Origin: Botryotinia globosa
Lineage: Eukaryota > Ascomycota > Leotiomycetes > Helotiales > Sclerotiniaceae
Direction of reading: 5' to 3'
NCBI GenBank assembly: GCA_014898425.1
Contig: RCSZ01000018.1
Span: 124,001-188,000, forward strand
DNA: 64,000 bases
Under the pieces are notes generated by a model. It was given only the letters and a program-made list of their open reading frames with translations, was not told the origin of the DNA and searched no databases. Positions 11,636-24,199 of this stretch are shown in pieces; position 1 is the stretch's first letter, and the number at the start of each line of letters is the position of its first letter. Position numbers and translations under genes: made by a program.

Positions 11636-14181
11636 GCATCTTAAATTTTTTCCACATTTGTTATCTTACATTTGTTTTCTTGCTATTCTCTGAAATTTTC
11701 TTCTGGAGTTTTCAATCCGAAATAATTGGGATGCAGCGCGACTTGATACGAGATCTATTTTCTATTCAAAGATGCAATTGTGTTAAGTCACACCACAATA
11801 CGAGCTGGGCGATGTTACATTTTTCCCTCTGTTTACCTGGAGTTATTTTTATATATTTGTGCAATTGAATCAAGTATTGAAATATTCTCGTGTTCGCCGT
11901 CTGCAATGTAGCATTCGGCTATTTGACCCGTGTATGATTGATAAAATCTGCATGCATTACAGCATTTACCCCAAGATTGTGGTGAAACCCTCAAATGAAA
12001 TATCCGCTGGCAATGCATGTCTAATCTTCCCAATATTTCCTATACAAGAAATTTTGATAGATTAATACTTAACATACACGCATTTCAACTCGGCTGTAGT
12101 TCTGCATTACGTATTTTCTTTTTATAAAATTTCGGCTTGAGAGAACAGGAATCAGATATCATCGCTCGTCTGGGTAATGTCAACTGTGGGCATACATCCA
12201 TCGGGTTTCTAACGTTCAAAGGTCTCTTGCGGATGGTAATTCTGTTCTTCATGGTTAGCATAAGCTGAGAACTTGATTCTAGGACAATCACCGACTTGAT
12301 TGTTGGTCGATAATTGTTTCGCTGAATCTTTTCTATCTTTGAGCAAACGTAGGTTTTCTCGCTAGAGCCATGCTAGCACCTTGAAAACGTGAATCATTCT
12401 CATATCATAACACTGTCTTTTTACTATTAAATTCTAGTTCAAGAACAGCATATTGCATTGAAAGACTACGGACAATGAAATTTCAGAGAGCAGCGACATT
12501 GTACAAGGACAATATGACCAGAGCTCCTCTACTTACTGACAATCATGAATTTCTCATTCAAGAAATTTCAGTAGAAGTAGAGAATACCTTTGGATAAACC
12601 CAAAAAGGACAGCAAGACGATGTATCGTGTCATCTCATATAGCATATCAACATGTAGCGAGTCAAATCCAGGAACAAACAGCCATCGAGTCCCCAAAAAG
12701 AAACATTCACCACCACTAATCATTCGCTCGATCGTGCCAATCGTGAAATCTGCAAGCCTAAGATCCACGCCTTTGGTTCCAGCTTGGCGCATCTGCAAGC
12801 CTTCCTCCTCCCGCTGAGGCTTTCGGGCTTTCGCTACTCTTGCTGACGGGAACCAACATGTCAATCCATACCCCAATTTGTCTGTTAATGCAGTTCGTCT
12901 GACTCTTCCTTTAGCTCTCGCCGATCCAGAGTTTCTATTCAGCTGCCAAATAGGATATCAGTCAAGGCATGAAACATGTCACTACCAAGCGCTCTTCATC
13001 TAAACATTCTTCAGATAAACATCGCACGTCGCAAAAAAAAATAAGATCGGAGTCTCCAAACCTTGAATATCAAGAACTTATGCCTTGTGCCTGAGCTGAT
13101 ATTCTTGCAATATATCCCGCGACTCCATGTTTCATCTTGACTCACCCCACCGCTAGCTCGTGATTAATCTTCCGTTATATTCGGAACAATATTCGGAACG
13201 ATATTGATGTCAATAAATCTACGGTAAGCTGCTGAGATTAGATGGGTGTGTAAAGCCAATATACGCCTCTCGTAGAACCTTGTGAGCATCGTCTGTCTGT
13301 CTAAGTTTCCTTGCGTAATTGTTCGGTCGGTAGGTAGGTAGATAGTACAAGGTAGTCTTACACGAATTCAGCAAGGCTGATATTCTATGGAGACAGTAAG
13401 GGTACATTCTGAGTACTTGAAAGTAATCGAATAAAGTTGCGGGGATAAGCTTGCATTGATTATCGTGAGAAAAACCCTTAAGACTACACGTGTCACGATG
13501 CACATGAATATCGCCTCAGCATCAGCACCAGCATCGGAATATTATTATCCCACTTACCGATTGTGAGACAAACAAGAAGTATTGTGAGACCGCATAATGC
13601 GATGCGAAATAGATCGAAGTCAGGGTCCGGATTTCCCCAGTCGTTCGAGTACCTCTCGTGTTCTATTAACGGCTGTTTACGTACCTGCGAAACAATAGTT
13701 ACACGCGAGAGACATTTCATCGAACGTATGCTCAACGGAAGCTGCATTTGTATGTATTTGTGTACAATTATGTCGTGCAAGTATATCTTTTTACAGTCAG
13801 CAATCTGATGTGTCACCAATCTCACTCCAAAGTCTAGACGTGAACAATTGATGTTTTTCCTTATGTCAAATTTGGACCCAACATTACTGGGCCCGTAAAT
13901 AAGCTATTCTGCCCACCAACCCCCCACTACTGGAGAAGAAACTAGAGGTCAAAAATCTCCTATTTAGGATACTTGGGTTACGGTGTATCAATGTTTCTTT
14001 GGTCTTACCTGTGTTGTGTGTATATGTATGTATGTGCAAGGTGTACGCAATCTTCTCGGAGCTAATTTCGAACCAAGTCACTGGTATAGTGTAATGCACA
14101 TCGTGAGAACACACGACAATACATGATAGCAATAAATTCCAGGCCCAAAAAATTGATAGAATTATGTATGCATCTATCTCC
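11636..14181. other. Gene-free interval of 2.5 kb
   Basis: Both strands hold only short ORFs of up to 118 codons without signal peptides, domains or plausible splice partners. Composition is normal, so this is not a RIP island. A TGTG/TATG-rich microsatellite-like patch lies near 14010-14040. The right side is the 3' flank of the minus-strand carboxylesterase. Confidence 0.5.
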
Positions 14182-15921
<1,740 letters not shown>

Positions 15922-16951
15922 GGTGAAAAACTTTGCTTCAAAGCTTTGGATCGTCTCGAAAGAATGAGTCGAGAAGATGAAGCTGTCAATAATTTCATAA
16001 TTTTGGATTCGAACGTTGTGACTTTATACTTCTATTACCACGTCGACAGTGGCATTCACGGCGCGTTATTCAGCACCATTTCGCGATCTTTGATGTTACT
16101 TTCGAATCTTTCGCATCATTTGCATCATTTGCAGATATCTGCAATTCCTCGGGACATTCTCCAAATCGAGAAAATCGAGATTATCGAAGTAACTTTGGGA
16201 GAGTCACCAATCGCAACTCTTCCACCAAGTTGAGCTCCGAGGTATAATGTTAAGTGGCGGCATTGACTGCTTCAAATGAGAAGTAATTGTGGCAATAGCG
16301 CAGAACCGGGATAATATTTGCCTGTCAATTCAATTTTACCATAATGAACCGTTTTCTGAAACTTCTTGACGGTGGTAGAGTTTTCATTAGACTTCTCATC
16401 GAATGTGTGAAAAATACTGCAGTAGGTGTTCAAATATGCCAAGTTCATTGATCAAGTGGAGTCACAATAGATGATCAGACGAACATGTTAAAAAATGTGA
16501 ACAAATGGAGCCTGGTTTTCGTTCCTACGACTCATAGAAGGGAAGAATCAAAAATTCATCTCATGTTTCTTCGGACATGGATTTGGAGCGTGGCCCTCAG
16601 GGATGGATGGCGATATGCTTTAAAATCCGCAAACCCTCACTCTTGCGAGATTTGCATGGCTTTGATTGAAGACAGGATTGCGGTAAGGTTAACATGGAAG
16701 CTGGGATTAATCGCAAGGATAAAACCTTCAGCGGATAAATGCATCGGATTTATATCTTTTTGAAGACATGTTTCCGTCTGGGGTAGGATGACCATTATGA
16801 ATGGGGTAGGAATCGCGTTAAAGAGCCAAATTGAGTACCGAGCTGCCGCTTTCAATAAAAGAGGGGCTTTGAAAGAGAAACCCAGAAGACTAGTCATTTC
16901 AACTTTCTCTCAAGCACCGAATGTATAGCTGCCAAGCATGGTATACACTTT
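15922..16951. other. Gene-free interval between carboxylesterase and regulator pseudogene
   Basis: It probably holds the carboxylesterase promoter at its left end. Small ORFs of up to 95 codons show no family features. I see no tRNA or repeat. Confidence 0.5.
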
Positions 16952-18470
16952 TCACGGATCTTTCTCGCTTCTTTTCTCGAGAATTTGAGGAACAAGTTCG
17001 GCATTTCGAATACCAAAATGACTGCCGGTATAATGCAATTTTTCGGTAGCCCATTTCCATATATTGGAGTCAGAGTCCCTGACAAATCCAGCTACGTAAA
17101 GTGGGGATATAAGTGATAGCAGGCCAATTTGTGCCCAGGTGTATGCGACGCGCAAGAATTACGCGATGTAGCAACTGGGTGCAGTAGTTCTATTCGTCCC
17201 AGCGACTTCACAGCACCCACACAGTCGAGATATTGTGGAACAGAAGCACAAATGTTAGACGAAATCTCATTTACTTTGGTAAGATACTGCAAACGGCCCG
17301 TCTCAGTGGTTGCGTTTAACATAAGGAAGTTCACCACTTTGACGTGAGCCAGTCTCATAGCATTCCACGTTTGGGTGGAATGTCTATTGGTTTCCATAGA
17401 CCATCCTAGAGGGTACGGCTTTGAATATTTGTTTGATTTTTACATCCTGGTCAGAGAAATTCGCGAGGATGGAATCCAATTCCCTTGCTTCTCCAAGAGA
17501 GCTTTCCCTAGCGCGTTTCCCATTTTGAATATTGCTTTGCAAATGGACATATTGTGCCATTATTTTCGACAATTGCCATTTGAGGTTTCTGGGGACATCA
17601 ATGGACGGGCCGTTTTCTAAATATTCTCGGGGACGAAAGAAGCCACTCGGAAGGGTAGTATCCCCTACGAGAGAGGTAATGAGCAAATTTGTGCTCAATC
17701 GTGTGAAAGCACGCATTGCAGTACTTGAAGTAGTAAATTGGTCTCCACATTTTTCGGATATAGCTAGAGCTACTCGTAAGTGGCTGCTCCACCCTCGATT
17801 TCCGAAAGGTTGGGTAGTTGAGAACTTCTCGAACAAATCCAAAAGTAGAGTTGTGAAGAGTGTCGTCATTTCCTTTGGTGTTTCGGGCGATTCTAGCACT
17901 TTACTCATGACCCCAAGAGCGCCTATATATCTTTCCAATGCAATTACACGCGCTTTTCGCGAGCGAAACTGGTGTGAAAGGTATGCTAAACTGGCAGCAT
18001 CTATTGTTAGTTGCAAACATACAGGTGCTTTATCCGATTGATAGTATGGCTTCAGGAAGTCCCAAGCCCCTGATCCGTTGATTTGACTTACATGAATGTA
18101 ATGCTCAAAGAATAACTCTTTCGCTTGAACTTCGAGTGCTACCGGAAGATAACGTGGTTCGGTATTGGCAGCTTCTAATTTCAGCAGCAGCGAATCTCGT
18201 CCATCACTGGTTTCATTGGTGCGTCGACGCACAGCCGTTGCTTTCCGATATAGGCTGTCGGTTTCATCTCTAATGCGCAGCTTTTCGATATCCCGATATC
18301 CAGTGCAAACCACCCTGGCTCTAAAACATGAGCCACACGTCACGGGCGCAAGGTCACACTGCAACGAATGTCAATCGTGATGCTTGGAGAAAGATCGCGC
18401 TTCATCATACCTTAAGTCTCCGAGCTCTACATCTTTCACAAGCCTTAGAAGGTTTTCCACATAATGATGA
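16952..18470 (-). pseudogene. Zn2Cys6 transcription factor pseudogene: lost start, two frameshifts
   Basis: The family binds DNA through a fungal binuclear zinc cluster and carries a C-terminal regulatory domain. The cluster is complete across a 52-nt intron (18410-18359): CERCRARRLK, then CDLAPVTCGSC and RARVVC, with spacing C-x2-C-x6-C-x6-C-x2-C-x6-C. CGKPSK precedes it, where relatives normally start two or three residues earlier, but here the codons at 18470-18462 are TCA TCA TTA and a stop lies further upstream. The frame continues to 17384. The conserved continuation (TWNAMR, NICASVP) is in the +1 frame, with a shift near 17396-17405. It returns to the original frame near 17146-17165, where LLSLISPLYVAG and ILEKRSE follow, ending at 16952. 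Total length matches PF11951-type regulators. An unseen upstream exon could rescue the start, but not the two shifts. Confidence 0.8.
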
Positions 18471-19096
18471 TTCCACACCGAGAACCAAACGGAACTCGGA
18501 ATTTGATATCACCGCGATGGATAATTTGGCAGGTGTGATTCTATCAACTTAAGGTTAAGCGAATACGTCTTAGATGATTACTCAAACTTAGACAAGTTGA
18601 CTGGTTTGCTGGTTGGTTAGACTTAGACTTGAATTCGGTGATTTCTATCTCTTTGTAAAAAGAATGTTCGATTTTCTTCGACTTCAACAAGCCAACGGAT
18701 GGAGAATTTTGGAAGAAGAGTTACTAGTTCCAATCGTGAGACTGATCCACAAACACTCCAAGCCTTACCTATTCTGGGATACATCTCGACGCGAAACCTT
18801 TGACCAATGAAAATCATTAAAAGTATTAGCTGTGAATTTCACCTTCAATCCATCATCTAAGCTAGAGACGGAGAGCGGTGCAGACATCATGCCTTTGGAT
18901 TCAAGGAGAGCTCTGATGGCGCTGATGTCTGATCCATCTCAAAGTCCGATCCCTGACACTCTGGTGACTTAAGATTAACTCCTTGGTGTAAGTTCTATAA
19001 AGTTTTTGTGAAAGCTATTGTCACTTCTTAATATCTCAAAGCATCACAGCATTCCACTTATCAATTCCGTATCATTAGAGCTATCAACCTCTCGCA
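18471..19096. other. Divergent interval between two pseudogenes
   Basis: This DNA separates the 5' ends of the minus-strand regulator remnant and the plus-strand dehydrogenase remnant, so it probably once held both promoters. Only short featureless ORFs are present. Confidence 0.5.
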
Positions 19097-20016
19097 ATGT
19101 CATTCTCTTATAAGCATGTTCTCCTCATCGGAGCTACATCTGGAATCGGTCTTGCAATGGCTGAACGTCTTGTTCAAGAATGTAAAGTCACCGTCGTCGG
19201 TCGTCGCAAGGATCGGCTCGATGAGTTTGTAGGCAAGCATGGCGATAAAGCGAAATCCATCTCTTTCGATATTGGTGATACTGAGAAAGCCTCTTAACTT
19301 GCAGCTGACGTGATTGAGAGCTCTCACGATATCGATTGCGTCTCCCTCAAGCAGGATATCAACGCAAACATGATTCTTCTAAGCCTGAAAGTGTTGATAT
19401 CAAGGGCTTCATCTATGAGACGCACGTTAATTTTACCAGCTTTGTGATATTAACTCAACCTTTTCTTCCATATCTTTTAAAGAAAAAGCAGGAGACCAGC
19501 TTCATCTAGTTCGTTATACCTTCATACCTTACATGTCACTTTCAATTTGGGAAACGAATATCAGCTAACGAGATAAAAGCACAACTACAAACCTGAGCAT
19601 GGTGCCAGCCATAAGAGTATCAGGTTACTCTTCTTCCAAGGCAGCTCTCATTCATTCTTTGCTTAAGGGATGACCTTCGGGACACGTCAGTAAAGGTCAT
19701 CGAGCTATCCCTTCCCTTGGTTTAAAGTAAGTTTTATGCTTATCTTCCTATTTTTTCTCTGCTATCTTACCTCCGTTGTTCCATCACCTACTTCAATCTT
19801 CTCATCTCATTCCCGCCTGTTGCCTGCTTGTCGCCCATCGGCGAATTTACAGCCAAAGCATATACCGGTCTATGCAGTGGTGAAGAGACCATTTTAATCG
19901 GTGATGAAGCTTTTGTTGGTAGCATCTTGGAACTTGGCAAAAAGATGCGTCGTAATCTAGTGACTGGAGGTGACTCATCGGTATACGATGGGGACTTGGA
20001 ATCGGGTTCATATTGA
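19097..20016 (+). pseudogene. Short-chain dehydrogenase/reductase pseudogene
   Basis: SDR enzymes use NAD(P)H to reduce or oxidise small molecules. The intact start (19097) gives the Rossmann motif GATSGIG at residues 12-18 and VVGRRKDRL, but TAA at 19295 stops it after 66 codons. Family sequence goes on in other frames: VIESSHDIDCV, then after a shift EYTHVNF-type and LPYLLKKK segments, the catalytic YSSSK box (about 19620-19640), DDLRDTSVKVIELS in yet another frame, a likely intron from about 19728, and a C-terminal EFTAKAYTGLCSG segment to about 20016. At least two frameshifts and two stops are therefore present, and no full-length protein can be made. The pattern resembles fungal SDRs related to the DltE/uncharacterised oxidoreductase type. 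Exact ends are approximate. Confidence 0.82.
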
Positions 20017-21752
20017 GAAGGTAGATTTAAGCATTAGGTATTAGCTTCCATTTGATTTCTGACATTGTCTTCACAACCATGTATTTACGAAGTCCAGTAC
20101 TGAGGAGATATGACCGATTGATCAGTAGGTGAACATATTATGTCTACATCAAGTGAGAATCATCACGTTGGAAACAGAATCTCAAATGAAATGTTCTCTT
20201 TTGTTGAGAGCTGATAGTAATGAACGAAGTCAAAGGCCCAAATTTCGACTTTGGATTATGAATGCTTCCCGCTCATCCAACTATGTTTCCTTGGATTTTC
20301 TTTTCTATTGGTTGTATTTACTCCCCGCCCACAGTTCAAACTTTCCCCAACCCTGTAAATTTTCCTAATTTCCTATCTCCTATCTCGAATCACCAGCGGC
20401 TGATGTTCAGCTTACTGGACTACCGTTGAAGATTTTGATATCAGGTGTGTAATTCTCAACTCATGAGTCTACGGTAAATCGATACATCCAGCTTCACTTA
20501 CTAGTGTGCCTGGGTAGCTAAATGTCGTCCAGGTTAGTATCATTGATCGTATAAGAAGGAAGGAGCGGTGCAGTAAGAGAAGGTAAAGTAATTCACTTGG
20601 GAAGTTCGATAAAGAAGCGAAGCAAAAGTTCGGCAAAAAAAAATTGTAATTTTGTTTCTACTAGCTGCTTTGAGGGTATTGTGAAAAAGCACACGAACTA
20701 ATTGTCATGGAGGGGGAGTGAGCACCTGTTAGTTTAATGGAAGGACCTCGTTCATCGCGGCCACGATAATTGAATTTGAAGATTTGCGGGCCATCTTTAG
20801 TGATGCGACTTACAGCAGAGACGCAAAGACGCAAAGACGAAGGCATGGTGTTACTCTAATGGGTTTGGAGGTTAAGCGCGGTGATTTGCCGCAAACTTGC
20901 GTGTGCAGTAGGAAAAATATGGGAAATTTTCAAGATCTTCGTGAAAACATGATGAGATATGGTCGGGTTGCCGTTTGTCTCGTATAGATTCACATTTTCT
21001 AAATATCCCCGGCGATTGATACTGTAAGAAGCATTCTGGATTCCAAAAATCACATCGTTGATAGGCTCCTTGACGTACGTATTACTGAGAGAGCAAAGAC
21101 TAAGAATATGAAAGATTCCACCCCCAACACATGAATGTCTACTGGTTTGAGCAATGCTAATGAACTCGAAAGCAATATAAGAGATGCTTCACAAGTAAGA
21201 ACCTAGTTTATAGATGGTGTGACATAGTAGATACAGGAACTTCCCCGTCGTGTGCTTGACCAGTAATTAGACGAGGCAGAAAAGGAAACTCAAGGCAAAG
21301 CAGCTTCTCAGGATGGCTTCCGACATCAGGTATCGTGATCAAGCTGTCATGATTAGCTCCAAATACAGCAATGCTCACATGAGCTACGATGCGATCTGTA
21401 AGACAAGACCGACGATCTCACTCACAGAGAGACAAGTGTCTAATCGATCAAAATCCAGTTGATTCAAAAGTGTTGGTATCAACTTGGTTGATATAAGTGT
21501 AAGTACTTAGTCCTATATGGTTGTATTCGTTCTTGATCATTATTATCTATGGGAAGCTAAGTGCTAGATATATAGGGAAGCGCTAGCGCGACGCTAGTTA
21601 ATACAGTGCCCTCTTTGATCACAAGATCGATGTCCCGACAAAAAGGTAACAGTATCCGAAGTGGTAAGTGTTGTTAAGTCCTTTCTCACCATGATATGTT
21701 TTGACCCAGTGGTGAGCGAGGATGTAGATTGCCGTCTTGAACTTTCTCCATA
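20017..21752. other. Gene-free interval
   Basis: No ORF over 80 codons with recognisable features was found on either strand. Composition is normal until 21753, where an AT-rich transposon starts. I see no RNA gene. Confidence 0.5.
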
Positions 21753-23932
21753 ACCGATATCCCTATATCTTGCACAACCTCATATCTTACATAATCTCAA
21801 TTTCACTATTACTATAACTTCAATATTTAATAATAATTAGAATTTATAAGATATTAGATTGAAACTTTTAAATGTTTATAATATGATATAGTATTTTTGT
21901 AAAGAATTATAAAATAATTAAGATTCAAATCTTATAGATATTATAATCGCTTTTCTTCTTTTAATTCTGGTTTTTTTTTTTTTTTTTTTTTTAAATATCA
22001 ACTTTTTTATTATCTAAAAGCTTTATAATTTCTTAAGATATTAGATTTAATATAGAAAAAGGTTTTGAAATACTTTTATTCTTTTTAATAAATGAATTTT
22101 ATATTTTAAAAGCTTTTTTATTATACTTTTTAAAACTTTATAGAATTTGATAATCAATCTTTCTTTATTTAGCTTTCTTTTATAATTCTAAATACTTCTT
22201 TTGTTTTTCAGCTTTGTTTTTAATTTTCTTTAGTTTTTTGGCTTTCTTTTTCTATTGAATAATAAACTCTTTAATGAATTGATATATTCTAACTTTTGAA
22301 ATAATATTGAGAGAGTATAAATATACTTTATTTATTTTCTCTTCTATTAGATTTAATCTTTTAAATCAAATCCTTTTTTTCTTTTTTCTTTTTATAGTTT
22401 TTTTTAATCTCTTTGCTTTATATAATTGAATATTAGTTTTAATTATATTAATAAAAATAGTTTTAAAAAACTTTAAAATAATTTCAGGATTATTTTGATA
22501 TTGAAATTCTAATTTGAGTTTATAAAAAGCTTTTGTATTATATAAAGTTTTAAATTTATTTTTATATAATTATATTAATGTAAATAATATAGAAATAAAT
22601 TTAGATATAATATTAACAATAATAGTTTCTTTATATATAAAATAAATGCTTTTTTTTGAAGAAAAAGAGTATATTATATATTATATAAATTTAAATTTAA
22701 GTTTTTTTTGAATATAATTCAAAAATTCCATTTTATAATTCCAAATAATCCTTTATTTTTGTATAATAAATTATTCAATATTATATTATAATTTATTAAA
22801 AATAAAAGGAAAAAGTTATAATTAAAAGATTGAAGTTAATATATAGAATATAATAATAAAATTAATAATATAATCTTTAATTTGTTGTATTTCGATATAA
22901 ACTTTATATTTATATAACTAGAATAATTATTTATAATAAATAAATAATATCCTTTACCTATTTTTAGATATATATAATATTGAAACACTTTTTGAAATTA
23001 TATAAAATTAAAAGTATTAAATAACCATTTATTATTTGAAACTTCGAAATAAATTTTATTTCTTTTTTTTACCTTATCAATTTATATATCTTAAAAATCC
23101 CCCAACTCCTTTTTATATAATAGAATAAATAATATAACTATATTATTAATATAAATATATATTAAAAAACTAATAAACTTTTGAGATTCATTTTATATAA
23201 TTTTTATTACTTTTTCTTTTTTATAAATATTAATATTCAATATTCTTTTTATAAAATATATTAATCCAATCATAAAGCCTTTTTCATCCCAATTATATAT
23301 ATGCTTTAATAATATATTATATTTTGTAATTGTTTTTATTAATTAAAAAAAAAAAAAAAAGGAATTAACAAAAACTTTTATATAAAAAAAATCAATTATA
23401 TATTGAAAATAATATCAATTAATTTATAAAAATATTTAAAATAATAAATATTATCGACTTTAATATATAGATTATTAATACATTAGAAATACCAACTTTT
23501 AAAATAATTTCTATATTTTTTAATAAAATAAACTATTTAATTCTTTTCTATAAATTAATCTATAATCTTTTTTATTAAGATTTTAATTATATAATTTATA
23601 AAGAATATAGATCTTTATATTAATTTATTGATTTAATTAATTAAATCTTTTTCTTATTTTTTATTAAAATATTAATAGATATTTTTATAAATAAAGATAT
23701 AAAAAGCTACTTGCTTTTTATATTATTAATATAATATAAAATAATTGATATTATAAATTTTTGTAATAATAATTATATTAAATTTCTCTTTAGTTTTAAT
23801 TTGAATTATTATTTATTATATATAATTTTCTATAATTAATATAATATTCAATATAAATTTTGTAATTGATATTTTTTGAGGTTCTAAAAGTTGTACAAGA
23901 TGTGGGGTTGTGTAAGATATAGGGATATCGGT
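21753..23932 (-). mobile_element. Tc1-mariner element of pogo/Fot1 type, RIP-inactivated (2180 bp)
   Basis: Terminal inverted repeats of about 38 bp begin ACCGATATCCCTATATCTT at the left end and reappear as reverse complement at the right end. TA flanks both ends (21751-21752 and 23933-23934), the mariner target duplication. The minus strand reads IYNWDEKGFMIGL at about 23263-23300, matching the first catalytic aspartate region of pogo/Fot1 transposases (YNMDEKGFMIG). A Lys-rich stretch near 22190-22270 matches the basic C-terminal tail of this family. The interior is saturated with stops and over 80% A+T, the signature of RIP. Size is close to intact Fot1-type elements (about 1.9 kb), so it was probably once autonomous. 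Confidence 0.9.
23263..23300 (-). pseudogene. Transposase catalytic-box remnant (pogo/Fot1)
   Basis: The minus strand gives YNWDEKGFMIG in one open stretch. Methionine-to-tryptophan is the only change in this box from the usual YNMDEKGFMIG. It fixes both the family and the minus orientation of the transposase within the 21753-23932 element. Confidence 0.82.
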
Positions 23933-24199
23933 TACTGTTAACCAGACAACCAATCTTGATGCTGTAGCCTCGTATGGTCCGTGCACCGACGCACTACAGT
24001 CAACCCTCGATATATTCCAGCCTTGTTCTTATTCGCGCCTTCTACATTTACGACGCGTTTTCTGGAAAGTGCTCAAAGGATGAAGGAGAGGCAATTACCG
24101 TAAATCCCTGAGATATATAAAGGTAGAGTGCGACAAACAAACTTGGGAAAACAATGGCAGATTGTATGCGTTCATGATTTTTCACAATATTTCCAAAAT

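Noticed and set aside
12568..12876. 102-codon minus-strand ORF with hydrophobic C-terminus
   Set aside because: No domain, no conserved motif and no splice partners; treated as chance.
17532..18041. 169-codon plus-strand ORF
   Set aside because: It is antisense to the zinc-cluster pseudogene, whose minus-strand sequence is clearly family-like.
24128..24199. Upstream extension of APC1 from a GTG
   Set aside because: There is no ATG in this part and the fungal-type N-terminus begins at the ATG at 24200.
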